NCBI GenBank assembly: GCA_964559535.1
Contig: CAZLIC010000090.1
Coordinates: 1-16,431 of the forward strand
Direction: 5' to 3'
From: CAZLIC01 sp964559535
Lineage (GTDB): Bacteria; Pseudomonadota; Alphaproteobacteria; Rhodobacterales; Rhodobacteraceae
DNA length: 16,431 nucleotides
The notes under the pieces are model-generated. The model searched no databases and was not told where the DNA came from. It saw only the letters and a program-made list of their open reading frames with translations. Made by a program: the position numbers and the translations under genes. Below, one piece after another: positions 8,103 to 14,866 of the stretch (its first letter is position 1; every line of letters begins with the position of its first letter).

Positions 8103-9017
8103 CTATTTCACGAAGGGCGCAAGCACGTCGCGTGCCAGCAGGAAGCCGCGCTTCACCTTGTCGTCCGACCCCTCGAAGCTGCGGTCCTCGTGTTCGATGA
8201 TGACGGGGCCATCATAACCCGCGCGGTAGAGGCCCGCGAAGATCACCTTCCAGTCGATGTCGCCCAGGCCCGGCATGCGCGGCACCTGCCAGCCCACGCC
8301 GGCCGACAGGATGCCGTTTTCAAAAAGCCCGTCGCGGTCGATCATCACGTCCTTGGCGTGGACATGCACCATGCGCGCGCCGAATTCGGCGATGAAGCGG
8401 GACTGGTCGATCATCTGCCAGACCAGATGGCTGGGGTCGAAGTTCATGCCCACGGCGGGGCCCCATTCCTGGAAGATGCGGCGCCATATCCGGGGCGAGT
8501 ACGCAATGTTGTGGCCGCCCGGCCATTCGTCGCGCGAGAAGATCATCGGGCAGTTTTCAAAGGCCAGCGTCACGCCGTGGTCGCGGGCATGGGCCACGAT
8601 GGGGGCAAAGATGGCCTGCGCCCGCGTCCAGTTGTCATCGATGTGCAGCGCGCGGTCGCCGCCGACGAAGGTGTTCACCACCGGCACGCGCAACAGGGAC
8701 GCCGCGGTGATGACCTGTTTCAGGTGGCCGGTCACAAGGTCGCGGTGGGCGGCGTCGGGGTGCAGCGGGTTGGGGTAGTAGCCGAGGCCCGAAATGGTGA
8801 CGCCCTGCGCATCCAGCCGGGCGCGGATGTCATCGGCCTGCGCGGCCGTCAGGGTGGCCACGTCGATGTGGCAGGTGCCGGCATAGCGGCGCGCCTCGCC
8901 GCCCGAAGCGGGCCAGCAGGCGATTTCCAGCGTGCCCAGCCCCGCCGCGGCGGCCCAGCCGGCCACCTGGTCCAGCGTCAGGTCCGGAAACGGTGCGGTC
9001 AGCAGTCCGAGTTTCAT
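8103..9017 (-). CDS. Sugar phosphate isomerase/epimerase-like protein (AP endonuclease 2 TIM barrel; IolE/MocC-type)
   Basis: Predicted 304-residue cytoplasmic TIM-barrel protein, start at 9017 preceded by AAGGGGAA. Metal-site candidates occur in the expected order: Glu154 in LAFENCP, Asp194 and His197 in NFDPSHLVWQ, His220 in VHVHAKD and Glu275 in IIEHED. This is the divalent-metal pattern of the xylose isomerase-like family, which includes sugar epimerases, IolE (inosose dehydratase), IolI and MocC. It sits 12 nt downstream of a Gfo/Idh/MocA gene, a common pairing in which a dehydrogenase makes a keto-sugar or inosose and the isomerase or dehydratase acts next. Within the family I cannot tell epimerase from dehydratase by sequence alone. 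Confidence 0.9.
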   Translation of the reverse strand: MKLGLLTAPFPDLTLDQVAGWAAAAGLGTLEIACWPASGGEARRYAGTCHIDVATLTAAQADDIRARLDAQGVTISGLGYYPNPLHPDAAHRDLVTGHLKQVITAASLLRVPVVNTFVGGDRALHIDDNWTRAQAIFAPIVAHARDHGVTLAFENCPMIFSRDEWPGGHNIAYSPRIWRRIFQEWGPAVGMNFDPSHLVWQMIDQSRFIAEFGARMVHVHAKDVMIDRDGLFENGILSAGVGWQVPRMPGLGDIDWKVIFAGLYRAGYDGPVIIEHEDRSFEGSDDKVKRGFLLARDVLAPFVK

Positions 9018-9029
9018 GGCGTTTCCCCT

Positions 9030-10160
9030 TCAGATCGCGGTCCACGTGCCGCTGCGGGCGCTGGCCAGTACGGCGTCGCAGAATTGCATCTGGGCATGGC
9101 CGTCGTCGAAGCTGGCCCAGGTTGATCCGGCTTGCCGGCCGCCCGCCGCCACGTCGGCATAGACCTGTCGGAACAGGGCGTGGAAGGTGTCGGCAAAGCC
9201 TTCGGCATGGCCGGGCGGCAGGCTGGCCGCGGCGCGGCCCGCGGCGTTCATCAGGCCCGGGTCGCGCGCCAGCGTCTGGTTGGGCGCGTCACGTCGGCCG
9301 ATCCACAGCCGGTCGGGGTCTTCCGAGTTCCAGGCGGCCGCGGCAGATGAACCCGCCACTTCCCAGACCAGTTCGTTCTTGCGCCCGAAGCTGACCTGGC
9401 TGGTGGACAGCACCCCGCGCGCGCCGCTGGCATAGCGCAGAAGGATCATCGCCGCGTCATCCGTGGCGATGGGCCGTGCCTCGGTGGCGCCCTGTGCGGA
9501 ACCGAAGGTCTGCACCGGCCCGACCGGCCGCTGCCGCACCGGCAGGAAGGTGGCCAGTTCGGCCAGCACATGGGTGGGCCGCAGGCCGGTGACGAAGTTG
9601 GCCAGATCCATCCAGTGCGTGCCGATGTCGCCCACCGAGCGCAGCGTACCGCCCTGGTCCGGCTCCAGCCGCCAGTTCCAGTCGCTGTCGCGCGCCAGCC
9701 AGTCCTGGTGGTAGTGACCGGACAGGAAGCGGATGTCGCCCAGGTCGCCGTCGCGCACCATCTGCTGCGCGTGCTGGTTCAGCGGGTAGAAGCGCACGTT
9801 GTAGCAGACCGCCGCCACCCGGCCGCTGGCGCGTGCCAGCGCCACCATTTCGGCCGACTGCGCCGCCGTCATCGCCAGCGGCTTTTCGCACACCACATGG
9901 CGGCCTGCGGCCAGTATGGCCTTGACCTGCGAGTAATGTGCGTGGTTGGGCGAGGTGACGTGCACCACCTGCACCCCGTCATCGGCCAAGAGGTCGTCCA
10001 GCGAGGCATAGGCGCGCGGCAGGCCCAGCGCCGCGGCACCTTCGGCCCCGCGGCCGGCGCTGCTGCCCAGCACGCCGCGCACCGGCACGCCCAGCCGCCG
10101 CAGCGCACCCAGATGCACCGCGCCGATGAAGCCCGTGCCGATGATCGCCGCCCCCGTCAT
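9030..10160 (-). CDS. Gfo/Idh/MocA family oxidoreductase (third copy)
   Basis: Predicted 376-residue NAD(P)-dependent dehydrogenase with a canonical Rossmann motif GTGFIG (8-13), CEKPL (91-95, catalytic Lys93) and GDIGTHWMDL (177-186) containing the usual Asp178/His182 pair. This is the most canonical of the three paralogues here. Its ATG at 10160 has a GGGGAAG ribosome binding site, 15 nt after the SDR stop. Context (SDR, then this gene, then isomerase) suggests successive oxidation and isomerisation of one substrate. It differs enough from the other two copies that a recent tandem duplication is unlikely. Confidence 0.92.
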   Translation of the reverse strand: MTGAAIIGTGFIGAVHLGALRRLGVPVRGVLGSSAGRGAEGAAALGLPRAYASLDDLLADDGVQVVHVTSPNHAHYSQVKAILAAGRHVVCEKPLAMTAAQSAEMVALARASGRVAAVCYNVRFYPLNQHAQQMVRDGDLGDIRFLSGHYHQDWLARDSDWNWRLEPDQGGTLRSVGDIGTHWMDLANFVTGLRPTHVLAELATFLPVRQRPVGPVQTFGSAQGATEARPIATDDAAMILLRYASGARGVLSTSQVSFGRKNELVWEVAGSSAAAAWNSEDPDRLWIGRRDAPNQTLARDPGLMNAAGRAAASLPPGHAEGFADTFHALFRQVYADVAAGGRQAGSTWASFDDGHAQMQFCDAVLASARSGTWTAI

Positions 10161-10175
10161 ACCGTCTTCCCCGCG

Positions 10176-10901
10176 TCAGACAACCGAGTATCCCCCGTCG
10201 ACGTTCAGGCAGGCCCCGGTGACGAAGCGCGCCGCGTCCGAGGCCAGGAACAGCACGGCGGGCCCGATGTCGCCGGGCTGGCCCCAGCGGCCCAAGGGGG
10301 TGCGTGCGGCCACCGCCGCGACATGCGCCGGGTCGGTGCGGCTGCGCGCCGACTGTTCCGTGACGATGAAGCCCGGAGACACCGCGTTCACCCTTATGCC
10401 GTCGGGCGCCCAGGCGATGGCCAGCGATTTGGTCAGCTGCGCCACCGCGGCCTTGCTGGCGCCGTAGGCCGGGTTCCGCGGGCTGCCGAAGGCGGCATAC
10501 ATGGAGGCGATGTTGATGACGGCCCCGCCTGCGGCCTTCAGTTGCGGATGAAAGGCCAGCGCGGTGCGGAACGAGCCGTGCAGGTTCACGTCCACCACGG
10601 TGGCAAAGAAGGTGGGCTCCATCTCTTCGCCGCGGCGGGTGATGGCGGCGCAGTTCACCAGCACGTCCAGCCGGTCCACGCCTTCGGCCAGCGTCGCCAC
10701 CGCCGCATTGTCGCGCACGTCCAGTTGCACATAGGGGAAGGCGTCGCGGTCTTCGGGGGCAGGGGCGTCTTCGGCACCGGTGATGGTGACGGCGGCGCCC
10801 GCGTCGCGGAAGCGCCGCGCGATGTCGGCGCCGATGCCGCCGCGGCTGGCGCCGACGACCAGCACCCGGGACCCCGAGAAATCGAACTGGGTCGTTCGCA
10901 C
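10176..10901 (-). CDS. Short-chain dehydrogenase/reductase (SDR), GTG start
   Basis: Predicted 241-residue classical SDR. It has the cofactor loop GASRGGIG (17-24), NCAA (83-86, where NNAG is usual), and catalytic Ser133, Tyr146 and Lys150 in the SM-x(11)-YGASK context; it ends with NVDGGYSVV. I chose the GTG at 10901 rather than an upstream ATG at 10958 because a strong ribosome binding site lies just before the GTG and because the protein then begins shortly before the first beta strand, as is usual for SDRs. It is the first gene after an 87-nt gap that holds a perfect palindrome, so it may start its own transcript. Probable role: oxidation of a secondary alcohol on a sugar, polyol or cyclitol. 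Confidence 0.9.
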   Translation of the reverse strand: MRTTQFDFSGSRVLVVGASRGGIGADIARRFRDAGAAVTITGAEDAPAPEDRDAFPYVQLDVRDNAAVATLAEGVDRLDVLVNCAAITRRGEEMEPTFFATVVDVNLHGSFRTALAFHPQLKAAGGAVINIASMYAAFGSPRNPAYGASKAAVAQLTKSLAIAWAPDGIRVNAVSPGFIVTEQSARSRTDPAHVAAVAARTPLGRWGQPGDIGPAVLFLASDAARFVTGACLNVDGGYSVV

Positions 10902-10988
10902 CGCGATTCTCCCCCCTCGCGACGCAGTCAGGGTCTCAGAGCGCCTGCCCGCTTGCAAGCAATTTTCCGAACACCCAGAAATGAAAAC
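10902..10988 (-). promoter_or_regulatory. 87-nt gap with perfect palindrome GCTTGCAAGC (10951-10960)
   Basis: The gap between the RpiR-type regulator and the first SDR holds a 10-bp perfect palindrome at 10951-10960, about 50 nt upstream of the GTG, next to an A/T-rich patch. A palindrome with no spacer cannot form a hairpin, so an operator is more likely than a terminator. RpiR or LacI binding is possible; regulators encoded next door often control the adjacent gene. I see no clear -35/-10 pair. Confidence 0.45.
10909..10918 (-). promoter_or_regulatory. Ribosome binding site that fixes the SDR GTG start
   Basis: On the minus strand this reads GAGGGGGGAG, seven bases before the GTG at 10901. 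It decides between the GTG and the longer ATG frame, whose extra residues (MQAGRRSETLTAS and on) look like untranslated leader. Confidence 0.7.
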
Positions 10989-11822
10989 CTAGTTCGGCCT
11001 GCCAAGCCGCCGCCCGACGCTGACGATCAGCGACTGCCCCAGCACCAGCGCGGGCACCTGTGACCGGAAGTGGCCCAGCTTGGCCTCTTTCACGTACAGG
11101 ACCTGCCGCGCCAGCCCGGCGATGGGGCTGAGCTCGTTGTCGGTGATGGCCAGCACCGGCAGGCCGCGCGCCGCCACGCCGCGCGCCGTTTCCACCGTTT
11201 CGGGGGTGTAGTCATCAAAGGTGATGGCCAGAAGCACGTCGCGCGGGCCGATGGCCAGCGCCTGTTCGGCCCGCATCGAGCCCTGGTTGTCCAAGAGGTG
11301 GGCGCGCAGTCCGATGTTGGCCAGACCGTAGAACAGGTAGGCGCCGATGCCAAACGCGCCGCGCGCCGCCACCACATGCACCGCCTCTGCCGCAGCCAGT
11401 TCCGCCACGAAGCGGCCCAGCACGCCGCGGTCCAGGTTCTGGTCGATCCGCACCAGCGAATGGATGGCGGCCCGCGTCATGATGCCGAACACCCGTTCGG
11501 GGTGTTCCAGGTCGGCATCGGCCACGTCGCCCGGGCCGGGCGGCATGCTGAGGTCGGACAGGCGTTCCGAATAGGACGGGCCGGGGCCCATCACGCGTTC
11601 GCGGAACACCGCCTGGAATTCGGGGAAGCCCGCGAAGCCCAGGTCCTGCGCCAGCCGGGTGAAGGTGGCAGGCGGCACACCTGCCACCTCGCCCAGCCGG
11701 ACGATGGTGTTGATGGCCACCTCTTCGGGGTGGTTCAGGCAGAACCGCGCCACCTGCGCATGGCGGCGGCTGAGGCTGTCGGCCCGCATGACCAGAAGAC
11801 GGACAAGGGCTTCGTAATCCAC
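10989..11822 (-). CDS. RpiR-family transcriptional regulator (HTH plus SIS domain), GTG start
   Basis: Predicted 277-residue DNA-binding regulator. Residues about 1-80 form the HTH_6 domain (RRHAQVARFCLNHPEEVA, then VRLGEVAGVPPATFTRLAQDLGF). The segment from about 135 to 260 is a SIS sugar-phosphate-binding domain (AEAVHVVAARGAFGIGAYLF, then ARGLPVLAITDNELSPIAG). RpiR proteins sense phosphorylated sugars or inositol derivatives and repress or activate catabolic genes; IolR of rhizobia belongs here. The start is a GTG at 11822 with AAGGGGGG just upstream, 15 nt after the SDR stop. It is full length. It probably controls the dehydrogenase and transporter genes downstream, an inference from position. 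Confidence 0.93.
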   Translation of the reverse strand: MDYEALVRLLVMRADSLSRRHAQVARFCLNHPEEVAINTIVRLGEVAGVPPATFTRLAQDLGFAGFPEFQAVFRERVMGPGPSYSERLSDLSMPPGPGDVADADLEHPERVFGIMTRAAIHSLVRIDQNLDRGVLGRFVAELAAAEAVHVVAARGAFGIGAYLFYGLANIGLRAHLLDNQGSMRAEQALAIGPRDVLLAITFDDYTPETVETARGVAARGLPVLAITDNELSPIAGLARQVLYVKEAKLGHFRSQVPALVLGQSLIVSVGRRLGRPN

Positions 11823-11837
11823 TGCGCCCCCCTTTTG

Positions 11838-12602
11838 CTACGGCGCGCCCGCGACCCACTGTTCCAGGTCGATCGCCACCCCGCTGAGCGGGGCCGAGGC
11901 GTCGGACAGCAAGTACAGCGCCATCCGCGCCACCTCATCGGGCAGCAGAAGGCGGCCCAGCGGGCGGCGGGCCGCCACAGCGGCCAGCCAGTCCGGGCCA
12001 TGCCCCAGCACCTGCGCCTGCATGTGGTGTTCGGCTTCGGTCAGCGTCCAGCCCAGGTTGATGCCGTTCACCCTTATGCGGTCGGCCATGTGGGCGCTGG
12101 CGGCGTTTTTCGTCAGCGTCTGCAGGGCGCCCTTGGTGGCGGCATAGATCGCCAGGTCGGGCGTGCCGCAATGGGCGTTCATCGACAGGATGTTGACGAT
12201 GGCACCCGGCGCCCGCCGCGCTAGCATGTCGCGCAGCGCGCCCTGCATCAGGAAGAACGGCGCGCGGGCGTTGACGGCGAACAGGCTGTCCCATTGCGCG
12301 GCGGTGCCGTCGGCCACGGCGGCGCGCGTGGTCAGCCCCGCTGCGTTCACCAGCCCGTCGATGCGCCCGAATCGCGCCAGGGCCGCGGCGATGATCGCCG
12401 CAGGGGCGTCGGGCGCGGCCAGGTCGGCCACCAGCACCTCCGCCCCGGACAGGGCGCCCGCCACGGCGGCCAGCCCCGCGGCATCGCGGTCGGTCAGCAC
12501 CAGCGCGGCCCCTGCCGCAGAGGCCGCCTGCGCGACGGCGCGGCCGATGCCGCTGGCGGCCCCGGTGACGACAACCACCTGTCCCTGCAGGCCGCCGGTC
12601 AT
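11838..12602 (-). CDS. Short-chain dehydrogenase/reductase (SDR), NAD-type
   Basis: Predicted 254-residue classical SDR with TGAASGIG (13-20), NAAG (86-89), Asn111, catalytic Ser140, Tyr153 and Lys157. Asp38 at the end of the second strand (LTDRD) predicts preference for NAD over NADP. The C-terminus (IDLEQWVAGAP) lacks the usual DGG ending of many SDRs. The ATG at 12602 overlaps the stop of the LacI gene by 4 nt, so translation is coupled to the regulator. It shares a 15-base identical stretch with the other SDR in this window but is otherwise clearly divergent. The substrate is unknown; a polyol or cyclitol is likely from context. Confidence 0.92.
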   Translation of the reverse strand: MTGGLQGQVVVVTGAASGIGRAVAQAASAAGAALVLTDRDAAGLAAVAGALSGAEVLVADLAAPDAPAAIIAAALARFGRIDGLVNAAGLTTRAAVADGTAAQWDSLFAVNARAPFFLMQGALRDMLARRAPGAIVNILSMNAHCGTPDLAIYAATKGALQTLTKNAASAHMADRIRVNGINLGWTLTEAEHHMQAQVLGHGPDWLAAVAARRPLGRLLLPDEVARMALYLLSDASAPLSGVAIDLEQWVAGAP

Positions 12603-13636
12603 GGCCCGGACGCCCCGGCGGGAAGGTTTTCGCGCAGGATGATGCGCGGCTCGATGTTGCGGGCAGGCAGCAGTGGCGTGGCCGCGGCAATGGCCCCCAG
12701 CAGACGGATCACCGCCTGTTCGCCCACCAGCCGCGCGTTCTGGTCGATCACCGCGTCGATCAGGTCTTCGGCCAGCCATCCGCGCGCGTTGTGGGTCAGG
12801 TCGTGCAGCACGGTGAACGGACGCTCCCTGTGGCCGCGGTCGCGGATGGCCTGGACGATACCCGTGCGCCCGGCGCCGACGCAATAGACCCCCGCAAGGT
12901 CGGCGTGGTGGCGCAGCAGGCTGGCCATCGAGGCGCGCGACCGGCTGCTGTCCTCGCCGGTTTCCTCGGCAGGCAGCAGGCGAAGGCGCGGGTAGCGCCC
13001 GCTCATCAGGGCCCGGAACCCCGCCTCGCGTTCGCGGTGGCCGTGAAAATCGTGCGAGCCCAGGAACAGGGCCACCGCGCCCTCGCGCCCCTGCGCCATC
13101 ATTCCCATGATCTGCGCCGCCGTCCGCCCGGCCGCGCGGTTGTCTACCCCCACATAGGCGGCGCGGCCGCTGTCCAGCACGTCCGAGGCAAGGGTCACCA
13201 CCCGCACCCCGGCAGCGCACAACCGCAGGATGGCCGCGCGGTTGCGCGGATGGTCGGTGGCGATCAGGCCCACGCCGTCGGTGCGCAGGGGCAGCGCGTC
13301 CAGCGCCGGGATCAGCACGTCGGGACCGATACCCTGCAGCGGCACGATGGTGCAGCTGGCCACCAGCGGCAGGGTTGCCGCGAAGTCGGTGATGCTGGCG
13401 GTGACATCGCGCATGAAGGCGTTGTGGCCGAACGGGATGAGGAACTGCAGGTGCGCGGGCCGCGCGGGCAGCAGCACCATGCCTTCCGAGGGCAGGTAGC
13501 CCAGGTCGCGGGCCGCCCGCAGGACCCGCTGCCGGTTCGCGGCGCTGACGCCCGGGCGCCCGTTCAGGGCGCGGTCCACCGTGGCCGTGGACACGCCCGC
13601 GATGCGCGCAATGTCGGCAATCGTTCCGTGCGCCAT
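12599..13636 (-). CDS. LacI-family transcriptional regulator
   Basis: Predicted 345-residue repressor or activator. The N-terminal LacI helix-turn-helix is clear (TIADIARIAGVSTATVDRAL, 5-24), followed by the hinge region RVLRAARDLGYLP (38-50). The rest is a periplasmic-binding-protein-like effector domain (VGLIATDHPRNRAAI, VVTLASDV, YVGVDNRAAGRTAAQIMG). TATVDRALNGRPGV matches the subgroup with VDRAL rather than VSRAL in the recognition helix, often seen in regulators beside ribose-type transporters. The ATG at 13636 has GGGGGA close upstream. It is divergent from the desaturase-like gene across 105 nt and heads the minus-strand run, a position suited to controlling both directions. Effector unknown, probably the imported sugar. 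Confidence 0.93.
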   Translation of the reverse strand: MAHGTIADIARIAGVSTATVDRALNGRPGVSAANRQRVLRAARDLGYLPSEGMVLLPARPAHLQFLIPFGHNAFMRDVTASITDFAATLPLVASCTIVPLQGIGPDVLIPALDALPLRTDGVGLIATDHPRNRAAILRLCAAGVRVVTLASDVLDSGRAAYVGVDNRAAGRTAAQIMGMMAQGREGAVALFLGSHDFHGHREREAGFRALMSGRYPRLRLLPAEETGEDSSRSRASMASLLRHHADLAGVYCVGAGRTGIVQAIRDRGHRERPFTVLHDLTHNARGWLAEDLIDAVIDQNARLVGEQAVIRLLGAIAAATPLLPARNIEPRIILRENLPAGASGP

Positions 13637-13741
13637 GATCCCCCGCGTCCAGGTTGATGGAATCTGATGTGATCGCGGCTTGAGCCGTCTGGCAACAGTT
13701 GAAATCGTGCGGCTTCGGCAGCGCACATCAGGAGGGAAGCC
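13637..13741. promoter_or_regulatory. 105-nt divergent promoter region with inverted repeat CGGCT-TG-AGCCG
   Basis: The gap separates the divergent LacI and desaturase-like genes and should hold both promoters. A perfect 5-bp inverted repeat with 2-nt spacer lies at 13676-13687. It overlaps TTGAGC (13680-13685), which, 17 nt before AATCGT (13703-13708), could be a weak plus-strand promoter. AGGAGGG at 13730-13736 is the ribosome binding site for the desaturase-like gene. The inverted repeat is a candidate LacI-type or RpiR-type operator but lacks the central CG typical of LacI operators. Confidence 0.45.
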
Positions 13742-14866
13742 ATGAACGCCAGCACCGGCTTTGACGCGCCGCCGCGGGACTATTCGCTGACCGGGCCGTC
13801 GGCCGCCCATGCCATCCAGACCGGACTGGCGGCGGCCGAGTGGTACCATTCCGAGGTGCCGCGCAAGGAGATGAAGGCGCTGATGCAGCGGCGCGACGGC
13901 CCGGCGATGCGCGATACGGCATTGTGGGTGGCGCTGCACATTGCCTTTGCGGCGGGGGGTATCTGGTTCTGGGGGTCCTGGGCGGCGGTGCCGTTCTGGC
14001 TGGCCTATGGCGTTCTGTACGGCTCGGCCTGCGATTCGCGCTGGCACGAATGCGGGCACGGCACGGCCTTCCGCACTGGCTGGATGAATGACGTGGTGTA
14101 CCACATCGCCAGTTTCCAGGTGATGCGCAACCCGGTGAACTGGCGCTGGAGCCACGCCCGCCACCACACCGACACCATCATCGTCGGCCGCGACCCCGAG
14201 ATTGCCTGGGTGCACCCGATCCGGCTGGTGCTGAAGGCGCTGGCCTTCGTGGGCATCGTGGAGACCTGGGTATCGCTGAAGGTGCTGGCGCGCAACGCAA
14301 TGGGCGTGCTTTCGCCCGACGAACAGGACTACATCCCCGTGTCCGAGCGGCCGAAGGCGGTGTTCTGGGCACGCGTGCACATGGCGGTCTATGCCGCCAC
14401 GGCGGCGGCAAGCCTGGGCATGCTGGCGGCGGGTATGGGCTGGCAGGCGGCCATTCCGTTCCTGCTGATCGGCGGGCCGCGCATGTATGGCTGCTGGCAC
14501 ATGATCATGACCGGGCTGCTGCAGCACGGCGGGTTGGCCGAAGACGTGCTGGACCACCGGCTGAACAGCCGCACGGTGTACATGAACCCCATCAGCCGCT
14601 GGCTGTACTGGAACATGAACTACCATGTGGAACACCACATGTTCCCGATGGTGCCCTACTACAACATCCCGGCGCTGCACGCGGCGATCAAGCACGACCT
14701 GCCGCCGCCCGATCCGTCGATCTGGCACGCCTACCGCGACATGTTTGTCGCCGTGATGCGGCAGCGGCGCGAGCCCGGCTACTACTTGCGGCGCGAACTG
14801 CCGCCCACCGCGCGGCCCTACCGCGAGACGCTGCACGGCGCCGTGCCGGAACGGGCGCGCGCATGA
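13742..14866 (+). CDS. Membrane di-iron fatty acid desaturase/hydroxylase-like protein, MocD-type
   Basis: Predicted 374-residue integral membrane oxygenase. The three histidine clusters of the membrane di-iron family are intact: HECGH (102-106), HARHH (138-142) and HVEHH (295-299). Hydrophobic segments near 59-97 and 208-256 flank them. AGGAGGG before the ATG supports the start. The N-terminal part (EWYHSEVPRKEMKALMQRRDGPAMRDT) resembles, from memory, the MocD hydrocarbon-oxygenase-like proteins more than lipid desaturases. MocD works with a Rieske ferredoxin (MocE) and a reductase (MocF) in rhizopine demethylation; neither partner is in the window, though they could lie beyond the right edge. 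The stop overlaps the next ATG by 4 nt. A lipid desaturase or hydroxylase remains possible, but a locus full of sugar catabolism genes argues for a small polar substrate. Confidence 0.82.
   Translation: MNASTGFDAPPRDYSLTGPSAAHAIQTGLAAAEWYHSEVPRKEMKALMQRRDGPAMRDTALWVALHIAFAAGGIWFWGSWAAVPFWLAYGVLYGSACDSRWHECGHGTAFRTGWMNDVVYHIASFQVMRNPVNWRWSHARHHTDTIIVGRDPEIAWVHPIRLVLKALAFVGIVETWVSLKVLARNAMGVLSPDEQDYIPVSERPKAVFWARVHMAVYAATAAASLGMLAAGMGWQAAIPFLLIGGPRMYGCWHMIMTGLLQHGGLAEDVLDHRLNSRTVYMNPISRWLYWNMNYHVEHHMFPMVPYYNIPALHAAIKHDLPPPDPSIWHAYRDMFVAVMRQRREPGYYLRRELPPTARPYRETLHGAVPERARA

Noticed and set aside
5834..8200. Long open frame on the plus strand (about 790 codons) opposite the ATPase and binding protein
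   Set aside because: It is antisense to two well-supported genes with conserved motifs and ribosome binding sites, and its product has no recognisable domain.
10902..10958. ATG at 10958 as the SDR start
   Set aside because: The GTG at 10901 has the only strong ribosome binding site, and the additional 19 residues do not resemble an SDR N-terminus.
7907..13741. GGAA-N6-TTCC sites as reported for rhizobial IolR
   Set aside because: I read all three non-coding gaps on both strands and found no copy. The TTCCGG-N6-CCGGAA repeat has the opposite half-site order.
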